DNA of 64,000 nt, from positions 124,001 through 188,000 of the forward strand of contig JACKJG010000004.1 in assembly GCA_020638065.1 (NCBI GenBank). Reading direction: 5' to 3'. Below, one piece after another: positions 27,366-36,312 of this stretch. Under the pieces are notes generated by a model, which was given only the letters and a program-made list of their open reading frames with translations, had not been told where the DNA came from and ran no database searches. Position numbers and translations under genes: made by a program. Within the stretch, counting starts at the first letter, position 1; every line of letters starts with the position of its first letter. The stretch comes from Hyphomicrobiaceae bacterium (GTDB lineage Bacteria > Pseudomonadota > Alphaproteobacteria > Rhizobiales > Devosiaceae).

Positions 27366-28895
27366 TTACGCGGCAGCCGGTTCGGCTTCCTTGGGAAGTT
27401 TGCGGTTCTTGAGCTCGATTTCCTCAAGGAACAACGAGACGACGAACCCGGCGAGCGCACACGCCCCGGCCAGCTGGAAAATCGGATGCAGGGCCGTCAC
27501 AACCCCATTCGTGACCAATTCATGCACCTGTGGAGGGAGGCTCGCCAACATAGCACCATTGATGTGTGCGGCCATGTCGCCCGACGCTCCCGGAATGCCG
27601 GCAAACTGTTCCCGAAGGTTGGCCGAGAACATCGCGCCGAACAGGGCCACGCCCAGAGAGCCGCCGATCTGGCGGAACATGATACCCGCCGCCGTTGCCG
27701 CTCCCATGATCTGACGCGGCACCGCGTTCTGCACCGCCGTGGTGACCACCGGGAAAATCGTCCCCATACCAAGACCCACCAACACCATGAAGCCCCAGAT
27801 GACCCAGTCATTCGTATCGGGCTGCAGGGTTGAAAGACTGAACAATCCCGTCGCCAGAATGAGTGTTCCGACATTGGGCAGGATCTTGTACTTGCCCGTC
27901 CGGGTCATGAACTGACCCGAAATGGTCGAAGAGAGCATGATCCCGGCCATCAGCGGCAGAAGCATGAGTCCCGAAACCGTCGGTGACACGCCCTTGGAAA
28001 TCTGCAGGTATAGCGGCAGGAATGTCACCGCGCCGAACATCGCCACACCCGCGATGAAGCCGATCATGCTGGTCACCGAAAAGACGTTCATCTTGAACAG
28101 GGACAACGGCAGAACCGGCTCGCTGGCGCCCCGCTCAATGAAGATGAACGCCCCGCCGAACAGGACCGCCGAAGCGATCATGGTCAGAATGACCGGCGAA
28201 TCCCAGGCGAACGTATTGCCGCCGAGTGAGGTGAACAGAACCACGGACGCCAGTGAAACCATCAACGTGACGGCACCCGCGTAATCGATGCGATGATCAT
28301 GGTGCGCTGGATGCGCCTTGAACGCGACGAGGAAACCAACCATCGCGGCAATGCCAAGTGGCAAGTTAACGTAGAAGATCCAGTGCCAGCTGAGATTGTC
28401 GACAAACCAGCCGCCCAGCAGCGGCCCGGCAATGCTCGACAAAGAGAACACGCCGGCAAACACACCCTGCACTTTGCCGCGATCCTTGGGCTGGATGACG
28501 TCGCCGATGATCGACAGGGCCAGCACGAACAACCCGCCGCCGCCAAGACCCTGCAAGGCCCGCGCTCCGATCAGGAAAGCCATATTGGTGGCAAGACCGG
28601 CCAGTGCCGACCCCAGGAGAAACAGGAAAATGGCGACGATGACGACGATGCGGCGGCCGTAAAGGTCGCCCAGTTTGCCATAGATTGGAGCGACAATTGT
28701 CGAGGTGAGCAGGTAACTCGTCACCACCCAGCTCAAATGATCGACCCCGCCAAGATCGGCCACAATGGTCGGCAAAGCCGTGGAAACAATGGTTTGATCG
28801 AGTGAAGCGAGAAGCAGGAGCACGGCGATCGAAGCGATCACCACACCAACATTCGATGGAGCGCTGTCGGCATGTGCATTGGAGGAATCTGTCAT
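27366..28895 (-). CDS. MFS multidrug exporter, DHA2 (EmrB/QacA) family
   Basis: A 509-residue, 14-transmembrane proton antiporter of the DHA2 drug-exporter family. Signatures seen are SLDQTIVSTALPTIVADLGG in helix 1, the motif A loop YGKLGDLYGRRIVVIVAI, and the motif C region with ARALQGLGGGGLF. Substrates are probably toxic amphiphiles but cannot be predicted. It is divergent from a MarR-family regulator, with an operator-like repeat cluster in the shared promoter, so MarR-controlled induction is likely. Confidence 0.92.
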   Translation of the reverse strand: MTDSSNAHADSAPSNVGVVIASIAVLLLLASLDQTIVSTALPTIVADLGGVDHLSWVVTSYLLTSTIVAPIYGKLGDLYGRRIVVIVAIFLFLLGSALAGLATNMAFLIGARALQGLGGGGLFVLALSIIGDVIQPKDRGKVQGVFAGVFSLSSIAGPLLGGWFVDNLSWHWIFYVNLPLGIAAMVGFLVAFKAHPAHHDHRIDYAGAVTLMVSLASVVLFTSLGGNTFAWDSPVILTMIASAVLFGGAFIFIERGASEPVLPLSLFKMNVFSVTSMIGFIAGVAMFGAVTFLPLYLQISKGVSPTVSGLMLLPLMAGIMLSSTISGQFMTRTGKYKILPNVGTLILATGLFSLSTLQPDTNDWVIWGFMVLVGLGMGTIFPVVTTAVQNAVPRQIMGAATAAGIMFRQIGGSLGVALFGAMFSANLREQFAGIPGASGDMAAHINGAMLASLPPQVHELVTNGVVTALHPIFQLAGACALAGFVVSLFLEEIELKNRKLPKEAEPAAA

Positions 28896-28946
28896 AAGTG
28901 ACTCCAGGATTTCGAGAGAAGACCGGCCCTCCTAACGCCGAAGATT

Positions 28947-29001
28947 TTATGTGTCAATAGCACATAATTGTGATCCGCACATAATTGACACGTGCACATA
29001 A
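28947..29001. promoter_or_regulatory. MarR operator cluster: inverted repeat plus three CACATAA repeats 17 bp apart
   Basis: TTATGTG (28947-28953) and CACATAA (28961-28967) form a perfect inverted repeat. CACATAA recurs at 28978 and 28995, spaced exactly 17 bases each time; the first two copies continue as CACATAATTG. The cluster covers the -35 region of the marR promoter and the space between the divergent genes. Cooperative binding on one helix face is not implied, since 17 bp is not a multiple of a helical turn. Confidence 0.65.
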
Positions 29002-29013
29002 GCAGCCTATCTT
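28985..29013 (+). promoter_or_regulatory. Sigma-70 promoter of the MarR gene
   Basis: TTGACA at 28985-28990, a 17-base spacer, then TATCTT at 29008-29013. The ATG at 29039 lies 26 bases further. The -35 is embedded in the second CACATAATTG repeat, so the regulator would repress its own gene. Confidence 0.65.
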
Positions 29014-29038
29014 TTCTCAAAAATCACGCACAAACCGC

Positions 29039-29683
29039 ATGCCCACCAAAGATTACATGGCTGCCATCCGCGACCGCGCGAAAAAGGACCCGGTCGCCAA
29101 ATCCTATTCCGACGAAGCGCTGGACGCGCTGATCACGATAGATTCGACCACATTCACCTGGCGCCGCCGCATGTCCAAACGCGGGTTGGTGGCTTACGTG
29201 CTCGACCAGCTTGGTCTGGACCTGGAAAGAACCGAATTCGAAGCGCTGACCGCCATTGTTCACATGCAGGGCGGTATCGGCACTCAGAAGCGCTCCGAGA
29301 TCACCATCGGCGATGTTGCCGAGGAACTCAACCTCGACCCCTCCCGCGCCAGCCGTCTCGTTACCTCACTTGTGTCCAAAGGCTACCTCCGCCGCACGGC
29401 ATCGCAGGAGGACGGGCGCAAATCCGTTCTGGCTCACACTCAGGCCAGTGAAGCCTTGCTGCGCGCCTTCATGACCATCAAATGGCGCATGATCTTCAAA
29501 GGGTTTTCCGGCTGGAGCGAAGAGGACCTGACCCACTATGCCGAACTTTTTGCGCGCCACATCGACATGTGGCACACCGAAATCGAGAATGCCGACGCCG
29601 CAGGCGACATCGCCGGCCAGCTTTCAAACGATATTGCCCAAGCCCTAAAGGACGAACTAGACTCCCGCAATCAACCAGCCTGA
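29039..29683 (+). CDS. MarR-family transcriptional regulator
   Basis: A 214-residue winged-helix protein. The MarR core is clear: LVAYVLDQLGLDLERTEFEAL, then the DNA-binding ITIGDVAEELNLDPSRASRLV segment and wing SKGYLRRTASQEDGRKS. It has an N-terminal extension and an acidic C-terminal tail compared with the usual 140-150 residues. The ATG at 29039 (MPTKDYM) is preferred over an upstream TTG because a good promoter lies between them. Divergent to the MFS exporter it likely represses. Confidence 0.9.
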   Translation: MPTKDYMAAIRDRAKKDPVAKSYSDEALDALITIDSTTFTWRRRMSKRGLVAYVLDQLGLDLERTEFEALTAIVHMQGGIGTQKRSEITIGDVAEELNLDPSRASRLVTSLVSKGYLRRTASQEDGRKSVLAHTQASEALLRAFMTIKWRMIFKGFSGWSEEDLTHYAELFARHIDMWHTEIENADAAGDIAGQLSNDIAQALKDELDSRNQPA

Positions 29684-29698
29684 ACGCGGGAGGCTCAA

Positions 29699-30112
29699 AT
29701 GCGGTTGTTCTTTTCGATTTTGCTCTTTCTTGCATCTGCCAACATGGCCACAGCGCAGGAGGGGCCCCTCGCCTTCGCTGCCGCCCAGGCGCCCGAAGCG
29801 GGGACCGGCATTTGTGTCGAACATGGCATGGGCGACACCCTCGCCTGCGCCGTCTCCAAATGCATGACCGAGTCCGGCCTTGGCATGGAGGATTGTCAGG
29901 TCGACGCCTATTGCATGCCTGCTGGCTGGTCGGTCGACGTCTTCATGCAGCATCAGGAAGGGCCCCACTGGCACACCTTCCTGTGCGGCTGGCAATCGCG
30001 CGAACAGGCAATGTCGGCGGTTGAAATCGCCTGCAATTCCGACTGGTTGATCGAATGCTCGGCCGTCCGGGTCTGGTCGCCGGAGGGCAATGAAGAATCA
30101 CTGGGCGGCTGA
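29699..30112 (+). CDS. Small secreted cysteine-rich protein
   Basis: A 137-residue protein with a signal peptide (MRLFFSILLFLASANMATAQ, cleavage after ATA-Q). The mature part has about eight cysteines (GICVEHGMG, ACAVSKCMTESG, MEDCQVDAYCMPAGW, TFLCGWQS, IACNSDWLIECSAVRVW), likely forming disulfides in the periplasm. The C-x-x-A-x-x-x-C pattern recalls DUF4189-type domains, but I cannot assign it. It starts 15 bases after the marR stop and may be cotranscribed. Confidence 0.7.
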   Translation: MRLFFSILLFLASANMATAQEGPLAFAAAQAPEAGTGICVEHGMGDTLACAVSKCMTESGLGMEDCQVDAYCMPAGWSVDVFMQHQEGPHWHTFLCGWQSREQAMSAVEIACNSDWLIECSAVRVWSPEGNEESLGG

Positions 30113-30129
30113 CCCGGTTTGCGGGTCAG
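30109..30129. terminator. Hairpin between convergent genes
   Basis: CTGACCCG, loop GTTTG, CGGGTCAG: an 8-bp perfect stem overlapping the stop codon of the small secreted protein and 15 bases from the end of the convergent dehydrogenase gene. No T-run follows, so termination is uncertain. Confidence 0.4.
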
Positions 30130-30143
30130 ACCTCCTCGCGCCG

Positions 30144-31187
30144 TCAATCCAGCCTGATCTGGATCTTGACGTCCGACGGCCTGGCCTCGACCGCCCGGTC
30201 GAACGCAGCCACGGATTCGCTGAACGGATAAGTTTCGGCAATCAGCGGCTTGAGATCGACCTTGCCGGATGCGAACATCGCAATAGCCCGCGGATATTGA
30301 TGCGCATAGCGAAAGACCGACTCGATCCGGATTTCCCGAACCGACGCCAGCGACACATCGAACGGTACCGGATCGACGGGTAGACCGACCAGCACCACGA
30401 CACCACCCGGGCGGGGCAGTCTGAACAGATCGTCATAGGCGTGCGGCGATCCCGAAGCTTCGAAAACCACATCCGCGCCCCAGCCGTCAGTCACCTCGTC
30501 GACCACATCGGCAAGTTTCTGCTTGGTGATATTCACCGGCCGGATGCCGGGATACTTGGCCGCAACGTCAAGCTTTTCCTGCGCCAGGTCGGAAATGATC
30601 ACTTCCGCACATCCGCCCGCCAGCGCCGCGATTGCGACCATGATACCAATCGGCCCGGCACCGATCACCACGCCAATATCGCCCGGTTTGATCTGCGCCT
30701 TGGTCGCCGCTTGCAGGCCAACGGCGAAAGGTTCGACCATGGCACCCTCGGCAAAGCTCACATTATCCGGCAGCTTGAAGGTGAAGGTCGCCGGATGCAC
30801 GACATAGGGCGTTAAACAGCCATGGATCGGCGGGGTCGCCCAGAAGGTCACCGCGGGATCGACATTATAGAGCCCGATGCGCGAGGCGCGTGAATTGGGG
30901 TCTGGCACACCCGGCTCCATGCACACCCGGTCACCAACCTTGAGATTGGTAACACCCACGCCCAACTCGACCACCGTGCCCGCCGCCTCATGTCCGAGCA
31001 CCATGGGTGCCTCGACGACAAACGGCCCGATCTTGCCATGTGTGTAGTAATGCACGTCCGAACCACAAACGCCGACCGTATCGATCTTGATCTTGACCTC
31101 GCCCGGACCGGGCTCCTGGGTCAACTCGATATTGCGTATGGCCAGTTCGCCCTTTTTCTCGAGCACCAGCGCCTGCACCATAGCCAT
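30144..31187 (-). CDS. Zinc-dependent medium-chain polyol dehydrogenase (xylitol/sorbitol dehydrogenase type)
   Basis: A 347-residue NAD(P)-dependent MDR enzyme. The catalytic zinc motif GVCGSDVHYYTHG and GHEAAGTVVELG appear at residues 39-80, and the Rossmann motif is VVIGAGPIGIMVAIAAL. The four structural-zinc cysteines of many MDR alcohol dehydrogenases are absent (region EPGVPDPNSRASRIGLYN), which matches the xylitol/sorbitol dehydrogenase group. The SD (GGGAG) precedes the ATG at 31187. It is divergent from adenine deaminase, with no other sugar genes alongside. Confidence 0.88.
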   Translation of the reverse strand: MAMVQALVLEKKGELAIRNIELTQEPGPGEVKIKIDTVGVCGSDVHYYTHGKIGPFVVEAPMVLGHEAAGTVVELGVGVTNLKVGDRVCMEPGVPDPNSRASRIGLYNVDPAVTFWATPPIHGCLTPYVVHPATFTFKLPDNVSFAEGAMVEPFAVGLQAATKAQIKPGDIGVVIGAGPIGIMVAIAALAGGCAEVIISDLAQEKLDVAAKYPGIRPVNITKQKLADVVDEVTDGWGADVVFEASGSPHAYDDLFRLPRPGGVVVLVGLPVDPVPFDVSLASVREIRIESVFRYAHQYPRAIAMFASGKVDLKPLIAETYPFSESVAAFDRAVEARPSDVKIQIRLD

Positions 31188-31289
31188 TGTGTCACTCCCT
31201 CACGTCCGCACTTGCGCATTGCACTGCATGCGCCCATGTTTGAAATCACAGATACGCTGATCCGCACGTTCAGGAAATACCACATTCCC

Positions 31290-33002
31290 ATGTCCAGACC
31301 CGACGCAGAACTTCTTCAAAGAATGATCCGCGCCGGACGCGGCGGAGAACCGGCCGATCTGGTTCTGAAGAATGCTGCCCTTCTTGACGTAATTACCGGT
31401 ACCACCACCACAACTGATATCGCAATTGTTGCAGACCGGATCGTTGGCACGCACGCAACCTATTCGGGAAAAACCGAGATTGACGTCACGGGTCTGACCG
31501 CGGTCCCCGGCTTCATCGACACTCACCTTCACATTGAAAGTTCGCTGGTCACGCCATTCGAATTCGATCGATGCGTGCTGCCGCACGGGGTCACGACGAT
31601 TGTCTGCGATCCGCATGAAATCGCCAATGTGCTTGGTGCCGAGGGTATCCGCTACTTCGTCGAGAGCGCCGAACACACGATCATGGACGTGCATGTCAAC
31701 CTGTCCTCCTGCGTGCCTGCCACCAATTTCGAGACCTCCGGCGCCCGGCTCGAAATCGAGGACCTTCTGCCTTTCCGCGATCGCCCGAAAGTCATCGGCC
31801 TTGCGGAAGTCATGAACTTCCCCGGGGTCATCAACACCGATCCGGGCATCATCGCAAAGCTCGAAGCATTTCAGGGCGGGCACATGGATGGCCACGCACC
31901 ACTGTTGCGCGGCACCGACCTCAACGCCTATCTCGCCGCCGGCATCCGCACCGATCACGAAGCAACGACCGCCGAAGAAGCGCGCGAAAAGCTCGCCAAA
32001 GGCATGTTCATTCTGATGCGTGAGGGCTCGGTCTCAAAAGACCTCGATGCACTGGCCGAAATCCTCGATGAGAACACCGCCAACTATGTCGCGCTTTGCA
32101 CCGACGACCGCAATCCACTCGATATCGGCGAAGAAGGTCACCTCGATGCGCTCATCCGGCGCCTGATCGCAAAGGGGGTCGCCCCGCATCTGGTCTATCG
32201 TGTCGCCTCGCATACGGCCGCGCGCATTTTCGGGCTCATGGATCGCGGTCTCATCGCGCCGGGCTGGCGCGCCGACATGGCTCTCCTGTCAAACGTCAAT
32301 TCCTGCCAGGTCGAAATGGTGATCAGTGGCGGCAGGCTGGTAACGCCTGAACTGTTCGCGGCGCGCCACACCATTCCCCCGGTCGGCCTCGATTCCATGA
32401 AGGCAAAACCGGTGGCTCCGTCCGATTTCATCACCGAACCCAAGCCGAACCAGAACGCTGTGCCCGTGATCGGGGTCAAACCCGGCCTGATCATCACATT
32501 TCGGGAAGAAGCCGTACTCGCCTCGACCGCCGAAGGGCTCCAGCCTGATCTCGACAAGGACGTGATCAAGGTCGCCGTTGTCGAGCGGCATGGCATCAAT
32601 GGCAATATCGGTCGCGCCTTCGTCAAAGGCTTTGGCCTCAAGTCAGGAGCCATCGCCTCATCCATCGGGCACGACAGCCACAACATCACCGTGATCGGCG
32701 CCAGCGACACGGCCATGGCCCGCGCCGTCAATCACATCATTGAAATGGGTGGCGGATTCTGCGTGGCAACCGACGACGAGGTCCGGGCCGACCTGCCCCT
32801 TCCGATTGCCGGGCTGATGAGCCTTGAACCCTTCGAGGTGGTCGAAAAGCACCTTGAATCGCTGCGCAGCGAAGCGCACAAGCTGGGCTGCATACTGCCC
32901 GAACCATTCCTCCAGGTTGCCTTCCTCGCCCTGCCGGTGATCCCCCACCTCAAAATGACAGACCGCGGTTTGTTCGACGTGGATAAATTCGACTTCATTT
33001 AG
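31290..33002 (+). CDS. ade: Adenine deaminase
   Basis: Metal-dependent amidohydrolase converting adenine to hypoxanthine, thereby feeding the xanthine dehydrogenase route also encoded in this window. The 570-residue protein has the first metal motif VPGFIDTHLHIESS, CDPHEIANVLG, then HMDGHAP, TDHEAT and LCTDDRNP. The C-terminal domain carries VIGVKPGLIITF and GHDSHNITVIG. The start at 31290 (MSRPDAELL) matches the normal distance to the LVLKNA segment; an ATG at 31236 is a longer alternative. A CocE-like hydrolase follows 11 bases later. Confidence 0.93.
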   Translation: MSRPDAELLQRMIRAGRGGEPADLVLKNAALLDVITGTTTTTDIAIVADRIVGTHATYSGKTEIDVTGLTAVPGFIDTHLHIESSLVTPFEFDRCVLPHGVTTIVCDPHEIANVLGAEGIRYFVESAEHTIMDVHVNLSSCVPATNFETSGARLEIEDLLPFRDRPKVIGLAEVMNFPGVINTDPGIIAKLEAFQGGHMDGHAPLLRGTDLNAYLAAGIRTDHEATTAEEAREKLAKGMFILMREGSVSKDLDALAEILDENTANYVALCTDDRNPLDIGEEGHLDALIRRLIAKGVAPHLVYRVASHTAARIFGLMDRGLIAPGWRADMALLSNVNSCQVEMVISGGRLVTPELFAARHTIPPVGLDSMKAKPVAPSDFITEPKPNQNAVPVIGVKPGLIITFREEAVLASTAEGLQPDLDKDVIKVAVVERHGINGNIGRAFVKGFGLKSGAIASSIGHDSHNITVIGASDTAMARAVNHIIEMGGGFCVATDDEVRADLPLPIAGLMSLEPFEVVEKHLESLRSEAHKLGCILPEPFLQVAFLALPVIPHLKMTDRGLFDVDKFDFI

Positions 33003-33013
33003 GCCGTTCGCAC

Positions 33014-34651
33014 ATGAGCATCGCCACCCAGGTCATCTCCCTGATGTACAATCTTCAGCCTGCGCAAAACGGCGTCAGGCACGTCAGGAATGTCGATGTG
33101 CCGTCCGAGGACGGCATTATCCTGAAGACCGACCTCTACTTCCCGCGACCAAAGGGCACCTATCCCACCATTCTGATGCGCAATCCCTACAAGCGCCGCA
33201 GCTTTTCGATGGTTGCCGATCTCTACGCCGAACGCGGCTACAACGTTGTCTTGCAGGCCGTGCGCGGCACTGACGGATCGTCAGGCGTCTTCAATCCGCT
33301 GTCCCACGAACGCGTGGACGGGCTGGCGACCATTGACTGGATCAAGAAACAGGACTGGTTCGACGGCAGGCTGGGTCTCAATGGCCCCTCCTATCTCGGC
33401 TATTGCGCCCTCGCAATCATCGACGCCGTTCCCGAGGGCGGCGCCGTCGCCATCAAGGCAACCTCGGCGGATTTCGAGCGCATTGTGTTTCCGTCCGGTG
33501 CCTTCCATCTGCAATTGTGGCTGAGCTGGCTTCAGACGGTTTATGGCCTTCACAACCGCCTGCTGGGCATGACCATGCGCATGATCTCCGGAGACATCGA
33601 GCGCAAGACCGTTGAAATTGGCAAGACCTTGCCGCTGCTGGATGCTGATGTCGCCGCTGTCGGCCAGAAAGTGCCGTTCTGGCGCGACTGGATGGAGCAC
33701 GCGATCGGCAACCACGACTTTTGGGCCGAGCGCAATCACACCCACCGGCTGAATGAAAACACCCCACCGACCTCGTTCGTGACCGGCTGGTATGACCTGA
33801 TGGCAGGCGGGCACCTGGACGATTATCGGCGTCTGGTCGATGCTGGGCACGTTCCGCACCTCACCATCGGCAACTGGCACCACACGGACAACGAACTGCA
33901 GGGCGAAAGCCTGAGGCAGACCTTCGAATGGTTCGATACCTATCTGCTCGGCAAGCCGGAGCGGCTGCGCAAGAAGCCGGTCCGCATCTTTGTCTCCGGC
34001 ACCGAGCGCTGGCACGATCTCGACGCCTATCCGCCACCCACCACCGGCCATGTGTTCTTCCTTGGGGGCGGTTCTGTATTGTCGCGCATGGCCGACGACG
34101 AGCCTGAGCCCGCGCGATTCACCTACAATCCCGCCGACCCGACCCCAAGTGTCGGGGGCCCCATGTTTGCCTTTGCGGGAGCCGGCGCTCAGAACAACAA
34201 CGAACTCGAAAAGCGCGCCGACGTCGTGACGTTCACCTCGGCGCCGCTGGCACAGGACCTGACCTATGTGGGCAGTCCAAAAGCACATCTTTTCGTGCGA
34301 TCGAGCCTGCCCCATGCGGATTTTTTCGTGCGTATTTGTGACGTGGATGAGCAGGACAATTCCATCAATATTTCCGATGCGATCGTCCGCATGACGCCCG
34401 AAACGCACAAGCCGGACAATGACGGCATTTACGCGCTCGATCTCAAACTGAGCGCCAACGGGCATACCTTCCTCGCCGGCCACAAGATCAGGTTGCAGGT
34501 TTCGGGCGGTGCCCATCCCCGCTTCGCCAGAAATCTGGGCACCAATGAACCCGTGGCCACCGCGACCCGCATGCTGACATCCGATCGCGAGATCCTGATG
34601 GACGAAACCCATCACAGCTCCATCGAGCTCCCGGTTTGGCAGCCGAATTGA
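33014..34651 (+). CDS. CocE/NonD-family serine hydrolase
   Basis: A 545-residue alpha/beta-hydrolase of the X-Pro dipeptidyl-peptidase/CocE family. The nucleophile elbow is GPSYLGY with Ser near residue 125. The family start is DGIILKTDLYFPR, with a VRGTDGSSG oxyanion region, and the jelly-roll C-terminal domain (YVGSPKAHLFVRSSLPHADF, FLAGHKIRLQVSGGAHPRFARN) is present. It probably hydrolyses acyl or glutaryl esters or amides; substrate unknown. Cotranscribed with adenine deaminase (11-base gap). Confidence 0.88.
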   Translation: MSIATQVISLMYNLQPAQNGVRHVRNVDVPSEDGIILKTDLYFPRPKGTYPTILMRNPYKRRSFSMVADLYAERGYNVVLQAVRGTDGSSGVFNPLSHERVDGLATIDWIKKQDWFDGRLGLNGPSYLGYCALAIIDAVPEGGAVAIKATSADFERIVFPSGAFHLQLWLSWLQTVYGLHNRLLGMTMRMISGDIERKTVEIGKTLPLLDADVAAVGQKVPFWRDWMEHAIGNHDFWAERNHTHRLNENTPPTSFVTGWYDLMAGGHLDDYRRLVDAGHVPHLTIGNWHHTDNELQGESLRQTFEWFDTYLLGKPERLRKKPVRIFVSGTERWHDLDAYPPPTTGHVFFLGGGSVLSRMADDEPEPARFTYNPADPTPSVGGPMFAFAGAGAQNNNELEKRADVVTFTSAPLAQDLTYVGSPKAHLFVRSSLPHADFFVRICDVDEQDNSINISDAIVRMTPETHKPDNDGIYALDLKLSANGHTFLAGHKIRLQVSGGAHPRFARNLGTNEPVATATRMLTSDREILMDETHHSSIELPVWQPN

Positions 34652-34654
34652 GGC

Positions 34655-35335
34655 CTAGGCGATAGTCCGCCCGGTCAGCCGAGGGGAAGAACTGAGCCGG
34701 GATTGCCGGTCGCGCCGCCACAAAAGCCATTCGGCAAAGACAGCATTGATTGCCCAGCCCAGCCCCATCAGCAAAGCACGGCCCATAAGGTCGGGATGGC
34801 CGAAAACGAGTTCGAACGGAATGAAAATGACGGCCTGCGTTCCGGCACCCATGCCAATCGCATAGCCGCGCAGCATGAACGCTTCGTGCCCGGCAAAGTC
34901 ACGCCGGCGCACCAGCCAGTATGCCAGAGCCAGAGCAACCAGCATCCAGCTCCCGACAAACAGGCGAAACAGGTAGAGCAGCCAATTGTCGTTTGGCGCC
35001 CAGGGATAGAAAAGGGTCATCCAGAGTCCGGTCAGGGCGGTCAAAAGGCCCATGCTCCAAACGAACGGCCCCATTCGCCGGTGCCAGTTTACAGACCCTT
35101 TCCGCAGTGACGGAACGAACTGGAAGGCGCCGAGAACGCCGAACAGCGACACGGAGATGATGTGCAGAATGACCGGCAAGGGCGACGCAAAAAAGCGGGC
35201 ATTGTCGGGTGTAATCTCACCAAAAGCCAAAACGTACAACCGGAACAGACCCGCGCCGACAGGCACGACGCACAAGAGCAGCAAACCGGTGACGGCGAGT
35301 TTTGTTGAAAGGGAAGTTTTCGCGCGCAAAGCCAT
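34655..35335 (-). CDS. DUF2306-type membrane protein
   Basis: A 226-residue membrane protein with about six transmembrane segments. It contains the conserved HIISVSLFGVLGAFQFVPSLRK and WHRRMGPFVW stretch (conserved His in membrane context) typical of the DUF2306 family. Function unknown; conserved histidines hint at redox or haem association but that is speculative. Its promoter region is shared with the divergent LysR gene, which may control it. Confidence 0.75.
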   Translation of the reverse strand: MALRAKTSLSTKLAVTGLLLLCVVPVGAGLFRLYVLAFGEITPDNARFFASPLPVILHIISVSLFGVLGAFQFVPSLRKGSVNWHRRMGPFVWSMGLLTALTGLWMTLFYPWAPNDNWLLYLFRLFVGSWMLVALALAYWLVRRRDFAGHEAFMLRGYAIGMGAGTQAVIFIPFELVFGHPDLMGRALLMGLGWAINAVFAEWLLWRRDRQSRLSSSPRLTGRTIA

Positions 35336-35368
35336 TCTGAGTCTCCTTTGCGCACAGCATATCCGCCC

Positions 35369-35378
35369 ATTCGCGAAT
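35369..35378. promoter_or_regulatory. Short palindrome in the DUF2306/LysR divergent promoter
   Basis: ATTCGCGAAT, 41 bases ahead of the LysR ATG and 34 bases ahead of the DUF2306 start. Location between a LysR gene and its divergent neighbour suggests a LysR site. The motif is short, so chance is possible. Confidence 0.35.
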
Positions 35379-35418
35379 AAGAATTGCTGAAATTACCATT
35401 TGCGATATACGTATTTGC

Positions 35419-36303
35419 ATGAGCAAATTTTTCGACTGGAATCAGATGCGCGCCTTTCTGGCAACGGCCGAAAGCGGTTCCCTGTCCGCCGCCGCACGCA
35501 GGCTTGGGCTGACGCAGCCCACGCTCAGCCGACAGATTGCAGCGCTGGAATCCGATCTTGGCCTGACCCTGTTCGAACGTATCGGACGCTCTCTTTCCAT
35601 TACCACAGCCGGCCTGGACCTGCTCGAACATGTTCGCGACATGGGAGCAGCAGCAGATCGGGTTGCGCTCGCCGCGTCCGGAAAGGCGCAAGAAATCGAG
35701 GGCCTTGTCACCATTTCAGCGAGCGACGCCATGTCGGCATTCTTCCTGCCGGACATTCTGAGGGAAATCCATGAAACGACGCCCGGCATCCGCTTCGAGC
35801 TGGTCTCATCCAACCAGTTGAGCGATCTGATGCGGCGGGAAGCCGACATTGCCATCCGGCACGCACGGCCCGAGCAACCTGATCTGATCGGCAGACTTGT
35901 GAACGAGGCCAGCGCCAGGTTTTTTGCCTCCGCGCGCTATCTCGAACGGCACGGCACTCCGGACCTCAAGTCCGAGATCGGGCATCATTCTTTTGTCGGC
36001 TTCGAGCCACTTGAGCGCCTGATCGCCACACTGGCGGCGATCGGCCTGAAACTGACGGCAGAACAATTCGTCGCCAGCACCAACAATGGCGTTGCCATGC
36101 GCGAACTCGTGCTGAAGGGACTTGGCATTGGCATCATGCCCGACCAATTCGCGAACCAGAAACCCGAACTCAGTCAGGTCCTCAACGACCTGCCTGCCCT
36201 TCCGGTCCCGGTATGGTTGGTGACCCACCGCGAACTCCACACCAGCCGCCGCATCCGGATCGTGTTCGATCGCCTCGCGGAAGGCTTGGCAAACTGGCGC
36301 TAG
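35419..36303 (+). CDS. LysR-family transcriptional regulator
   Basis: A 294-residue LTTR. The N-terminal winged helix is complete (WNQMRAFLATAESGSLSAAARRLGLTQPTLSRQIAALESDLG), and the periplasmic-binding-like effector domain follows (VTISASDAMSAFFLPDILRE; VASTNNGVAMRELVLKGLGIGIMPDQ). It is divergent from the DUF2306 membrane protein, the usual LTTR-target arrangement. The ligand is unknown. Confidence 0.92.
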   Translation: MSKFFDWNQMRAFLATAESGSLSAAARRLGLTQPTLSRQIAALESDLGLTLFERIGRSLSITTAGLDLLEHVRDMGAAADRVALAASGKAQEIEGLVTISASDAMSAFFLPDILREIHETTPGIRFELVSSNQLSDLMRREADIAIRHARPEQPDLIGRLVNEASARFFASARYLERHGTPDLKSEIGHHSFVGFEPLERLIATLAAIGLKLTAEQFVASTNNGVAMRELVLKGLGIGIMPDQFANQKPELSQVLNDLPALPVPVWLVTHRELHTSRRIRIVFDRLAEGLANWR

Positions 36304-36312
36304 CGGACGCGG

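Noticed and set aside
33281..34615. 444-codon open frame opposite the CocE-like hydrolase
   Set aside because: Shadow of a gene whose catalytic motifs are intact on the other strand.
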